A DNA stretch of 5,650 nucleotides from Clostridia bacterium (GTDB lineage Bacteria > Bacillota > Clostridia > Oscillospirales > Butyricicoccaceae): contig JAFZPW010000137.1 of assembly GCA_017552495.1 (NCBI GenBank), positions 1 to 5,650 on the forward strand, in the 5' to 3' direction. Made by a program: the position numbers and the translations under genes. How positions within the stretch are numbered: the stretch's first letter is position 1; the number at the start of each line of letters is the position of its first letter. The notes beneath the pieces were generated by a model. It was given only the letters and a program-made list of their open reading frames with translations, searched no databases and was not told where the DNA came from. Shown piece after piece: positions 1 to 5,369 of the stretch.

Positions 1-474
1 AAGGGCTATCTGGAGGAACGCGGCATCCCCTGCCCCAATTTTTGCGGCGGGAGCACCGGATATGCGGCGGAAAAGCCCTCGGACACCGTTTACACCCAAC
101 TGCAGGCTGGAAGTTATCTTTTTATGGACAGCAGCTATCGAAAGCTGGGTCTTCCCTTCCGGCAGGCGCTCTATGTGCTCACCAGCGTCCTTTCGGTAAA
201 GCCCGACCGGGTGGTGGTGGACTGCGGCGTCAAAAGTCTCGCCATGGATCAGCACGCTCCTTATTTTCCCGCTTTTCCCGAGGCGGAGCTGCGCTTCAGC
301 GAGGAGCACACCACGATCTTCATCGACAACAGCGACCTGTTCCCTGGCGATATGCTGCTCTGTGTGCCCGGGCATTGCTGCACCACCGTCAACACCTTTG
401 ACCGCATCCATGTGATCCGCGGCGAAGACGTGCTGCACGTCTGGCCCATCACCAGCCGGGGTAAAGCGCAGTAA
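1..474 (+). CDS. D-serine dehydratase / D-threonine aldolase family PLP enzyme, C-terminal part (5' end outside window)
   Basis: The reading frame is open from the first base and ends at TAA 472-474, giving 157 visible residues. It matches the C-terminal half of fold-type III (alanine-racemase-like) enzymes related to D-serine dehydratase (DSD1) and low-specificity D-threonine aldolase. Visible landmarks are GGSTG (residues 16-20), which belongs to the PLP phosphate-binding region in this family, then AGSYLFMD, VVDCGVKSLAMD, a SEEHTT segment, and PGHCCTTVN (123-131), then VWPITSRGK near the end. His125 and Cys127 form an HxC pair at the family's metal site; zinc D-serine dehydratases use His and Cys, while D-threonine aldolases typically use His and Asp. 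This favours a Zn-dependent D-serine-dehydratase-like enzyme, but substrate cannot be fixed from a fragment. The ATG at 124 is internal, because homology continues upstream to base 1. The catalytic lysine lies outside the window. The GNAT gene follows after 26 nt, so the two may be co-transcribed. Confidence 0.88.
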   Translation, partial: KGYLEERGIPCPNFCGGSTGYAAEKPSDTVYTQLQAGSYLFMDSSYRKLGLPFRQALYVLTSVLSVKPDRVVVDCGVKSLAMDQHAPYFPAFPEAELRFSEEHTTIFIDNSDLFPGDMLLCVPGHCCTTVNTFDRIHVIRGEDVLHVWPITSRGKAQ

Positions 475-500
475 GCGTTTCCTGTGAGGAGGCATGGAAT

Positions 501-1055
501 ATGAATAACAAAAACCAGCAATCTGTGGTCCTGCGGGATATGGTGGAAGCGGATATTGAGAATTATGTCCGCTGGTTTACAACAGAGACCGAATGGTGCG
601 CGCTGGATACGCCCTGGGAGCCACTGGAGCACGGCAGCGAGGAGGAAGAACGGAAAAACTGGACGGAATATTTTATGCAGGCATCCCCGATCCCGCCGGA
701 TGCGCCCCGCTGGAAGTATGAAATTGAAGCAAACGGAGTCCATGTCGGCTGGGTTTCGCAGTACCGGGACTTGGAATTCCTCCCAAACCCCCATCAGTTC
801 CCCGCCGTCGGCATCGACCTTGCCGCGCCGGAGGCGCGGGGCAAGGGCATCGGCACGGCGGCGCTTTCGCTGTTTTTGGACAAGCTGCGGGAGCAGGGAT
901 TCCACTGTTTTTATCTGGAAACCTGGTCAGGCAACGGATCCATGCTCCGTGTGGCCGAAAAGCTGGGCTTTCATGAGGTTTTCCGAAAGCCCGCATGTCG
1001 AAGCGTTGGCGGCCGGATGTTTGACGCCGTGACGTTTCTGCTTCGGGATCTGTAA
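501..1055 (+). CDS. GNAT family N-acetyltransferase
   Basis: This encodes a 184-residue cytoplasmic acetyltransferase that would transfer an acetyl group from acetyl-CoA to an unknown amine; the length is normal for a single-domain GNAT. The acetyl-CoA pyrophosphate-binding motif A is clear as RGKGIG (residues 113-118), preceded by the beta-4 strand AVGIDLAAPEA. It is followed by the helix AALSLFLDKLREQG and by motif B, which has ETWSGNGSMLRVAEKLGF around residues 140-157. This NxxxxRVAEKLGF pattern is typical of RimJ/RimL-like and aminoglycoside 6'-acetyltransferase-like members. The N-terminus (VVLRDMVEADIENYVRWF) is the usual first strand and helix. The start is set by GAGGAGG at 486-492, 8 nt before ATG 501; an ATG at 494 is out of frame. 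It lies 26 nt after the PLP-enzyme gene and is followed at once by a strong terminator, so it is probably the last gene of that transcript. Substrate is not inferable. Confidence 0.9.
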   Translation: MNNKNQQSVVLRDMVEADIENYVRWFTTETEWCALDTPWEPLEHGSEEEERKNWTEYFMQASPIPPDAPRWKYEIEANGVHVGWVSQYRDLEFLPNPHQFPAVGIDLAAPEARGKGIGTAALSLFLDKLREQGFHCFYLETWSGNGSMLRVAEKLGFHEVFRKPACRSVGGRMFDAVTFLLRDL

Positions 1056-1071
1056 TCATCTGTAAGACACA

Positions 1072-1113
1072 ACCGGGCCCGCGCCGGATGATCCGGCGCG
1101 GGCCCGGTCTTTT
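1072..1113 (+). terminator. Strong GC-rich intrinsic terminator after the GNAT gene
   Basis: The arms 1072-1089 and 1091-1108 are perfect reverse complements (18 bp on paper). Realistically this is 15 bp, 1073-1087 with 1093-1107, around an ATGAT loop, and it is followed by CTTTTG. It starts 17 nt after the GNAT stop and ends just before the stop of the convergent trpB-like gene. On the - strand the hairpin is followed by TTGTGTCTT, a poor U-tract, so termination of the trpB-like transcript here is possible but less certain. Confidence 0.88.
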
Positions 1114-1120
1114 GTGACGG

Positions 1121-2494
1121 TCAGGACTGCTTGGGCAGACCGGCAAAACTGCGTTCCAGCTCCTCGTCTGCAGGAACATAGTCAGTCATCCGGCCATCGT
1201 GGAACTGCTCGTAGGCCTTGAGATCGAAATATCCGGTTCCCGTGAGGCCAAAGAGGATGGTCTTTTCCTCTCCGGTTTCCCTGCATTTCAGCGCCTCGTC
1301 CAGCGCGACGCGAATGGCGTGCGCCGATTCGGGCGCGGGGAGGATTCCCTCCACCCGGGCAAAATATTCCGCCGCCTCGAACACCTGCGTCTGCTTCACC
1401 GACACGGCCTCAAAAAGCCCGTCGTGATAAAGTTGGCTGAGGATAGGGCTCATGCCATGATAGCGCAGGCCCCCGGCGTGCTCGGGCGCCGGGATAAAAT
1501 CTGCGCCAAGCGTATACATTTTCGCCATGGGACAGATGCGGCCCGTGTCGCAGAAATCATAGGCAAATCGGCCCCGGGTCAGGCTGGGGCAGGACGCCGG
1601 TTCCACGGCCACAATGCGGTAATCCCGCTCGCCCCGCAGTTTTTCTCCCATAAAGGGCGCGATCAATCCGCCCAGATTCGAGCCGCCGCCCGCGCTGCCG
1701 ATGATGATATCGGGAACGATGCCGTATTGGTCCATCGCCGCTTTGGTTTCCAGGCCGATCACGCTCTGATGCAGCATCACCTGATTGAGCACGCTGCCCA
1801 GTACATAGCGATAGCCTGGCTGGGAAACCGCACGCTCCACTGCCTCGGAAATGGCGCAGCCCAGCGAACCGCCAGTGTTGGGATGCGCGGCAAGGATCTT
1901 CCTGCCCACCTCCGTGGTGTCGGAGGGCGACGGCGTGACCGACGCGCCATAAGTTCGCATGACCTCTCGGCGGAATGCCTTTTGTTCGTAACTGGATCGA
2001 ACCATATACACCTGACAATCCAATCCAAAATAGGCGCAAGCCATGCTCAGCGCCGTTCCCCATTGTCCCGCGCCTGTCTCGGTGGTCACGCCCCGCAGAC
2101 CCTGCTTTTTTGCGTAATAAGCCTGCGCCACGGCGGAATTGAGCTTGTGAGAACCGGAGGTGTTGCTCCCCTCGAATTTATAATAGATTTTGGCGGGGGT
2201 TCCCAGACGTTCTTCCAGACAATAGGCCCGCACCAGCGGCGAGGGGCGGTACATTCGGTAAAAGTTCAGGATCTCCTGCGGGATCGGGACAAAGGTCGTG
2301 GCGTCGTCCAGTTCCTGCTCCGTCAATTCCTTGCAAAAGACCTGCTCCAACTCATCGGCGGCGATGGCGCTTCCTGTGCCGGGATGGAGCAGCGGCGCAG
2401 GCTTGTGCTTCATATCCGCCCGCAGGTTATACCAGCTTTTGGGCATTTCGGATTCCTTCAGATAAATTTTGTAGGGGATTTCTTTGTTTTGCAT
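1121..2494 (-). CDS. trpB: Tryptophan synthase beta chain, TrpB2-like (standalone)
   Basis: This is a 457-residue PLP-dependent lyase that condenses indole with L-serine to make L-tryptophan. The PLP Schiff-base lysine is in GSHKLNSA (K117). The catalytic glutamate is in ETGAGQWG (E139); QWG instead of the QHG of classical TrpB1 is typical of TrpB2. The phosphate-binding loop is GSAGGGSN (267-274). GSLGCAISEAVE, LGSVLNQVMLHQSVIG and HAGGLRYHGMSPILS are further TrpB2 hallmarks, and the length exceeds the roughly 400 residues of TrpB1. The chosen start, MQNKEIPY, has AAAGGAG 8 nt upstream. The frame stays open to 2617, but that extension lies in the T-box terminator and T-box sequence and should not be annotated as protein. 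No trpA or other trp gene is adjacent, so the enzyme may salvage free indole; this is inference. Expression should rise when charged tRNA-Trp is low, through the upstream T-box. Confidence 0.93.
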   Translation of the reverse strand: MQNKEIPYKIYLKESEMPKSWYNLRADMKHKPAPLLHPGTGSAIAADELEQVFCKELTEQELDDATTFVPIPQEILNFYRMYRPSPLVRAYCLEERLGTPAKIYYKFEGSNTSGSHKLNSAVAQAYYAKKQGLRGVTTETGAGQWGTALSMACAYFGLDCQVYMVRSSYEQKAFRREVMRTYGASVTPSPSDTTEVGRKILAAHPNTGGSLGCAISEAVERAVSQPGYRYVLGSVLNQVMLHQSVIGLETKAAMDQYGIVPDIIIGSAGGGSNLGGLIAPFMGEKLRGERDYRIVAVEPASCPSLTRGRFAYDFCDTGRICPMAKMYTLGADFIPAPEHAGGLRYHGMSPILSQLYHDGLFEAVSVKQTQVFEAAEYFARVEGILPAPESAHAIRVALDEALKCRETGEEKTILFGLTGTGYFDLKAYEQFHDGRMTDYVPADEELERSFAGLPKQS

Positions 2495-2502
2495 ATGGCG
2501 TG

Positions 2503-2509
2503 CTCCTTT
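2503..2509 (-). promoter_or_regulatory. Ribosome binding site that fixes the trpB start
   Basis: On the - strand the site reads AAAGGAG and lies 8 nt before ATG 2494-2492. It sits downstream of the T-box terminator, so it is transcribed only after read-through. It supports the 457-residue form over the longer 498-residue open frame. Confidence 0.85.
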
Positions 2510-2535
2510 CTCGCGCTTGCGGCTTCGGAGCAAAG

Positions 2536-2583
2536 AAAAAAGCCTTTGTCTCCGAAGATTCTTCTTTCTTCGGGACAAAAGCT
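2536..2583 (-). terminator. T-box regulatory intrinsic terminator
   Basis: On the - strand AGCTTTTGTC-CCGAAGA pairs with TCTTCGG-A-GACAAAGGCT, giving 17 bp with one bulged A and an 8-nt AAGAAGAA loop. It is followed directly by a U-run of six counting the last stem T (2541-2536). It lies 41 nt before the trpB start and should stop transcription when tRNA-Trp is charged. Confidence 0.9.
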
Positions 2584-2607
2584 CTCGCTTCTGCGGTACC
2601 ACCCAAA
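2569..2607 (-). promoter_or_regulatory. T-box antiterminator
   Basis: On the - strand TTTGGG (2607-2602) pairs with CCCGAA (2574-2569). The 7-nt bulge TGGTACC (2601-2595) is exposed, and GCAGAAGC (2594-2587) pairs with GCTTTTGT (2582-2575) over a GAGA loop. The 3' arm is also the 5' arm of the terminator, so the two folds exclude each other. TGGT at 2601-2598 would contact the tRNA acceptor end. Confidence 0.88.
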
Positions 2608-2720
2608 TTGACGGCAAAGCCGCCCTCTCTGCGGCGCACGATCATGCGCCTTCCCCTTGATAACGGAGGGATTCCGTCGGTCACTACTACGCCCGTGCGT
2701 TTCGTTCCGCCCTCTCCGGC

Positions 2721-2723
2721 CCA
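2721..2723 (-). promoter_or_regulatory. T-box specifier codon UGG (Trp)
   Basis: In the specifier loop the - strand reads GAA-TGG-G. TGG is the only codon read by tRNA-Trp (anticodon CCA), and it is followed by a purine, as usual in T-boxes. The TrpB2 product downstream agrees with Trp specificity. A shifted reading such as AUG or GGG is possible in principle but has no support from the context. Confidence 0.88.
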
Positions 2724-2819
2724 TTCGTCGAAGTGCCGCCGCTGACTCGCACCACCCGTCAGTTCTCTGAACGCAGCCTGCTCCGCTTACTCTCCCGGAT
2801 CATCGGTTTGATGGTTTGG

Positions 2820-2848
2820 ATTATAGTCCCGCTTTTGAGATTTGTCAA
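2820..2848 (-). promoter_or_regulatory. Consensus sigma-70/sigma-A promoter of the trpB T-box transcript
   Basis: On the - strand TTGACA (2848-2843), a 17-bp spacer and TATAAT (2825-2820) match the consensus at all twelve positions with ideal spacing. Transcription should start near 2813, just upstream of T-box stem I. This implies high constitutive initiation, with control left to T-box attenuation. Confidence 0.92.
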
Positions 2849-2872
2849 TCGTTTTTTTGCGAAATAAAATTT

Positions 2873-2962
2873 TTACCGTTCGCTGACAAAGGTCGCTTCT
2901 TCCCCAAAAATCAAATCGTCGATGTCGGGGCCGTCCTGCCAGTCATACGTGTTCTCTTTCAT
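2873..2962 (-). CDS. Small acidic ORF, 29 aa, unknown
   Basis: A 29-codon frame runs from ATG 2962-2960 to TAA 2875-2873. It has a well-placed AAAGGAG (2976-2970), 7 nt before the ATG. The product begins MKENTYDWQDGPDIDD and ends EEATFVSER. It is strongly acidic (nine Asp/Glu against two Lys/Arg), with one Trp and no hydrophobic segment, so neither a secreted toxin nor a membrane peptide is suggested. It sits directly upstream of the trpB promoter on the same strand and diverges from the homocysteine methyltransferase gene. No family is recognised, and no convincing promoter or terminator of its own was found. The single Trp codon is not enough to suggest a classical trp leader peptide. The ribosome binding site is the main support; chance occurrence cannot be excluded. 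Confidence 0.45.
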   Translation of the reverse strand: MKENTYDWQDGPDIDDLIFGEEATFVSER

Positions 2963-3022
2963 ATCATCGCTCCTTTCCGATAAATCATTTTATGCGGCGG
3001 CGCGGCAATGGGTGCTGACATA

Positions 3023-3051
3023 TTGACGAATTGCCCGCTATGGTATACCAT
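3023..3051 (+). promoter_or_regulatory. Candidate promoter of the homocysteine methyltransferase gene
   Basis: TTGACG (3023-3028), a 17-bp spacer and TACCAT (3046-3051) give a usable sigma-A type promoter with a weak -10. A 15-bp spacing to TATACC (3044-3049), preceded by TG (3041-3042), is an alternative. Either -10 lies inside the palindrome at 3039-3052, which suggests control by a repressor. Confidence 0.45.
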
Positions 3052-3052
3052 A
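3039..3052. promoter_or_regulatory. Perfect 14-bp palindrome, candidate operator
   Basis: TATGGTATACCATA is fully self-complementary. It covers the candidate -10 of the methyltransferase promoter and lies in the divergent spacer. The TGGTATACCA core resembles half-site arrangements bound by GntR/HutC-type regulators, but no regulator gene is in the window, so assignment to that family is a guess. Confidence 0.4.
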
Positions 3053-3071
3053 TTTTAAACGGCCATGAGAA

Positions 3072-3077
3072 AGGAGG
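3072..3077 (+). promoter_or_regulatory. Ribosome binding site deciding a TTG start
   Basis: AGGAGG (within AAAGGAGGT, 3070-3078) lies 8 nt before TTG 3086. It is inside the frame if ATG 3065 is used as start, and that ATG has no upstream ribosome binding site. The spacing favours initiation at TTG 3086. Confidence 0.8.
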
Positions 3078-3085
3078 TGCTGCGG

Positions 3086-3913
3086 TTGGATTCCATCACG
3101 ATGCTGGACGGGGCCATGGGCACGCTTCTGCTGCGGCAGGGAATCGCCAGAAGCATCCCGTTGGAGGGGCTTTGCCTCACCGATCCCCAACGGATCACGG
3201 CGATTCACCGCGCCTATCTGACGGCGGGCGCTCAGATCTTATACGCCAACACCATGGGCGTAAATCGTCTCTGTCTGGAACATCCGGAATGTGACGCCGC
3301 ACACCTGATTCACGCCGCCGTAAATTGTGCCAAAGCCGCATCGGCGGGAACGAATGCCCGCATTGCCGTTTCTTCCGGCCCCTGCGGCACGATCCCGCCC
3401 GCAATACGCAGCGCGGCCTGCGAAGCAATCGTCCGGGCCGCGGAGGCAGCCGGAGCCGATTTGCTGGTTTTTGAAACGATGATCGACAAAACCGAGGCCC
3501 TTTGCGCGCTGAATATTGCAAAAAAGCACACCGCCCTTCCGGTTTTTGTCACACTGACCTGCGATGCATCGGGACGAATGCCATGCGGCGCTTACGCCGA
3601 CCAGACGGTTTCCGCATTGGAGCAGGCGGGCTCCGACGCGGTTGGGCTCAATTGTTCTCTGGGGCCCGACCGGATGCTGGCGGTTATGGAATCACTGGCA
3701 AAACGCACTGCTCTGCCGCTGGTTTTGAAACTGAGCGCCGGTCTGCCTGACCCGCAAACAGGCGAATATCCGCTCTCGCCGGAGGCGTATGCCCACGCCG
3801 TGGCACCTTATCTCCCGTTGGGCATTTCCTATCTGGGCGGATGCTGCGGTACCACGCCGGAATACATTAAAGCACTTGCTTCTTCTTATATAATAAACTC
3901 TGTAAAGGAATAG
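3086..3913 (+). CDS. Homocysteine S-methyltransferase domain protein (MetH N-terminal domain-like, standalone)
   Basis: This 275-residue protein is a Zn-dependent (beta/alpha)8 homocysteine S-methyltransferase (Pfam S-methyl_trans type). It would move a methyl group to homocysteine to form methionine. Numbered from the TTG start, it has the N-terminal signature LDGAMGT (7-13), the YANTMGVN strand near 53-60, a SGPCGTIPP loop near 97-105, FET (129-131), and the three zinc-ligand cysteines in GLNCSLGP (C190) and GGCCGTTPEYI (C253, C254). NCSLGP followed by GGCCGTTPE is closest to the first domain of cobalamin-dependent MetH. The folate, cobalamin and reactivation domains of MetH are absent, so it would need a separate methyl carrier, perhaps a corrinoid or folate protein encoded elsewhere, or S-methylmethionine. 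TTG is chosen because AGGAGG lies 8 nt upstream; ATG 3065 would give 282 residues with the binding site inside the gene. It has its own promoter and terminator. Confidence 0.9.
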   Translation: MDSITMLDGAMGTLLLRQGIARSIPLEGLCLTDPQRITAIHRAYLTAGAQILYANTMGVNRLCLEHPECDAAHLIHAAVNCAKAASAGTNARIAVSSGPCGTIPPAIRSAACEAIVRAAEAAGADLLVFETMIDKTEALCALNIAKKHTALPVFVTLTCDASGRMPCGAYADQTVSALEQAGSDAVGLNCSLGPDRMLAVMESLAKRTALPLVLKLSAGLPDPQTGEYPLSPEAYAHAVAPYLPLGISYLGGCCGTTPEYIKALASSYIINSVKE

Positions 3914-3932
3914 AACTTTTCACCTTTTTCAA

Positions 3933-3960
3933 AAAAGATCCGCCAATCGGCGGATCTTTT
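3933..3960. terminator. Bidirectional intrinsic terminator between convergent genes
   Basis: AAAAGATCCGCC (3933-3944) and GGCGGATCTTTT (3949-3960) are perfect 12-bp arms around an AATC loop. The + strand ends in TTTT within the stem. The - strand continues into a six-T run (complement of 3931-3936), so it can stop both the methyltransferase transcript and that of the convergent SLH gene, whose stop codon is 4 nt away. Confidence 0.9.
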
Positions 3961-3963
3961 GCG

Positions 3964-5256
3964 TTATCGTTCCTTGTCTTGCAGATAGCACAGCGCATGA
4001 TAGAGCATCATTGCCGCGTCCTCCCGCGTCACCGCGTTGCCGCAGCGAACCGTGTTGTCGGAGAAGGCGGGAAGAATGCCGGCCGCTGTCGCGTTGGCAA
4101 CCGATTGCTTCGCCCAGCCGGGGATTTCTTCCGCATCGCAAAAAGCGGGCACGCGGCCGTCGCGGGGCAGCGTCAGCGCCCGGTCGAGGATTGCGGCCGC
4201 CTCGGCTCTGGTGATGATTTGATCGCCGTAAAAGGCCCGGTTGCCCAGCCCGTCGCTGATGCCCCGGATCACGCCGGAGGTCAGCCCCGCCGCCACATAG
4301 CTTTGCGTCCAGGCGGGAATATCGGCGTTATCCGAAAGTCCCGTGGCCACCGCCGCCGTGGGCATGGGCAGCTCGGCTACCGCCGCCGTCAGCGTAAGGA
4401 ACTCCGCCCGGGTCAGGGGTTTTTCGGGATAAAAAAAGGTTTCACTCCCCAACTTCTCACCGGAAAAAATGCCCGCCTGCCGCAGCCGCAGCGCGGCATA
4501 ATGGGCGGAGCTGTCCCCCATGTCGGTATAGACCGCCGCTTCCCGCGCTCCACGTTTGATTACCTTGACGGTAACGGCGGCAGGCTTGGAGCGGTTGCCA
4601 TGGTCGTCTACGGCAACATAGGTGAAGCTGTCCTTCCCCGCCTTTCCGGCAGGGGTATAAACAAATCCGCTTTCGGTGATTTCCACACTTCCCCGCCTGG
4701 CCTGGGATACCAATTCAAACCCGCAGGGATCCCCCTCGGGATCCACCGCCTTGAGCGCGCCTGTGAGCGGCAGATCGGCATAGGTTTCCGCTTCCAGCGC
4801 CACCGCCACCGGCGCCTCGTTTGGCTTGTCGGAAAGATGCAGCGAAACCGTCACCGCCTCCTCGCGTTCTCCCCCATGGAGAAAGACCGGCGCGAAGGTG
4901 AACTGCGTCCGCACCTCCGCCGCCGTGTCGGGAGAATAGCAAAGCGTGGAAAGCCGCCGTGCGGAAACGGTGCTTCCCGCCTCCAGCGGCGCCCCCGCGC
5001 AAAGCAGGCTTCCCTGCTCTGGCAGCGTGCGGATCACAATGGCGGAAAGCGGATCGCCGCCCTTTGTATGGGTCAGAAAATCGGCGTCGGAAAACAGCAC
5101 AAGCCGTCCCTCAGGCGCGGTTTTGGAAAAGGACGAAACCGCAGACTTCTCTTCCCCACCCTTTTTCGCGGCGGCCGGAACAAGAAATCCAAACCCAAAA
5201 GCACAGGCCAGCGCCAGCGCCGCCCAGACCGTGGGGCCTTTTCTTTTGTGAAACAT
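3964..5256 (-). CDS. Secreted SLH-domain surface protein with cadherin/Ig-like domains
   Basis: This is a 430-residue exported protein. The N-terminus is a typical signal peptide: basic MFHKRKG, then a hydrophobic core at about residues 9-26, then a likely cleavage after the AAA of PAAAKK. Residues about 48-142 and 148-233 look like two beta-sandwich repeats of the cadherin/bacterial Ig-like type. The second has the recognisable VDPEGDP, GSVEITESGFVYTPAGKAGKDSFTYVAVDDHGN pattern in pieces. The C-terminus carries three SLH repeats (about 243-293, 307-361 and 372-425), marked by LTRAEF, ITRAEA and VTREDA. SLH repeats bind pyruvylated secondary cell-wall polymers, so the protein should be anchored to the wall. 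The start is ATG 5256-5254, 7 nt after AGGAGG; the ATG at 5262 is only 1 nt from it, and the frame beyond it to 5346 has no support. It is transcribed divergently from guaA. Its ligand or role is unknown. Confidence 0.9.
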   Translation of the reverse strand: MFHKRKGPTVWAALALACAFGFGFLVPAAAKKGGEEKSAVSSFSKTAPEGRLVLFSDADFLTHTKGGDPLSAIVIRTLPEQGSLLCAGAPLEAGSTVSARRLSTLCYSPDTAAEVRTQFTFAPVFLHGGEREEAVTVSLHLSDKPNEAPVAVALEAETYADLPLTGALKAVDPEGDPCGFELVSQARRGSVEITESGFVYTPAGKAGKDSFTYVAVDDHGNRSKPAAVTVKVIKRGAREAAVYTDMGDSSAHYAALRLRQAGIFSGEKLGSETFFYPEKPLTRAEFLTLTAAVAELPMPTAAVATGLSDNADIPAWTQSYVAAGLTSGVIRGISDGLGNRAFYGDQIITRAEAAAILDRALTLPRDGRVPAFCDAEEIPGWAKQSVANATAAGILPAFSDNTVRCGNAVTREDAAMMLYHALCYLQDKER

Positions 5257-5263
5257 GAGCATT

Positions 5264-5269
5264 CCTCCT
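5264..5269 (-). promoter_or_regulatory. Ribosome binding site deciding the SLH-protein start
   Basis: On the - strand AGGAGG (5269-5264) is 7 nt from ATG 5256 but only 1 nt from ATG 5262. This supports the start MFHKRKG, which also gives a compact signal peptide. Confidence 0.8.
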
Positions 5270-5330
5270 TGATTTGATTCAGGTGCTCTTATTGTTTCGA
5301 CGAAAGTTGAATTTATTCTGTGAAAAGCGG

Positions 5331-5359
5331 TTGCTATTTCTGGCACTTTGTGTCAAAAT
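5331..5359 (+). promoter_or_regulatory. Candidate guaA promoter
   Basis: TTGCTA (5331-5336), a 17-bp spacer and CAAAAT (5354-5359) match four of six consensus bases each. A TG at 5351-5352 gives an extended -10. The predicted start near 5366 leaves a leader of about 30 nt. This is the best candidate in the spacer but is not strong. Confidence 0.4.
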
Positions 5360-5369
5360 AAAAAGAAAA

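Larger units (their letters stand above)
2536..2813 (-). promoter_or_regulatory. Tryptophan-specific T-box riboswitch (leader of trpB)
   Basis: The - strand leader has the ordered parts of a class I T-box. Distal stem I is CTGAC (2762-2758) pairing GTCAG (2746-2742) around GGGTGGTGCGA, next to an AGAGA bulge. The specifier loop reads CGAATGGG. A stem IIA/B pseudoknot has ACGGA (2677-2673) pairing TCCGT (2667-2663), with loop TCCC pairing GGGA (2655-2652). Stem III is GGCGCA/TGCGCC (2650-2633). The T-box GGGTGGTACCGC spans 2604-2593, followed by competing antiterminator and terminator. In this family uncharged tRNA pairs its anticodon with the specifier and its NCCA end with the UGGN bulge, which stabilises the antiterminator. 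The start is an estimate from the promoter. All helices were paired by eye. Confidence 0.95.

Noticed and set aside
261..905. - strand open frame of 214 codons across the PLP-enzyme and GNAT genes
   Set aside because: It overlaps two well-supported + strand genes and their junction; its sequence has no domain signature.
1199..2611. Long + strand open frame of 470 codons opposite trpB
   Set aside because: It mirrors the trpB gene, has an Arg/Gly/His-rich composition with no family motifs, and runs through the T-box leader.
2427..2745. Several overlapping frames of 81-88 codons in the trpB leader
   Set aside because: They lie on the T-box RNA elements, which explain the conservation and structure; none has a recognisable product.
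2850..2885. Possible terminator after the small ORF (GCGAA...TTCGC with an A/T-rich centre)
   Set aside because: On the - strand it is followed by an A-run, not a U-run, and the inner pairing is weak.
2873..2962. Classical trp attenuator leader peptide
   Set aside because: Only one Trp codon is present, and the trpB promoter and T-box lie downstream of the ORF, so coupling to the terminator is not plausible.
3979..5277. Long + strand open frame of 432 codons opposite the SLH gene
   Set aside because: Antisense shadow of a GC-rich gene; no motifs and biased Arg/Gly/Pro content, while the - strand frame has a signal peptide and SLH repeats.
5331..5356. TTGACA on the - strand (5356-5351) as -35 of the SLH gene
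   Set aside because: No acceptable -10 hexamer occurs 16-18 bp downstream, so the promoter of the SLH gene remains unassigned.
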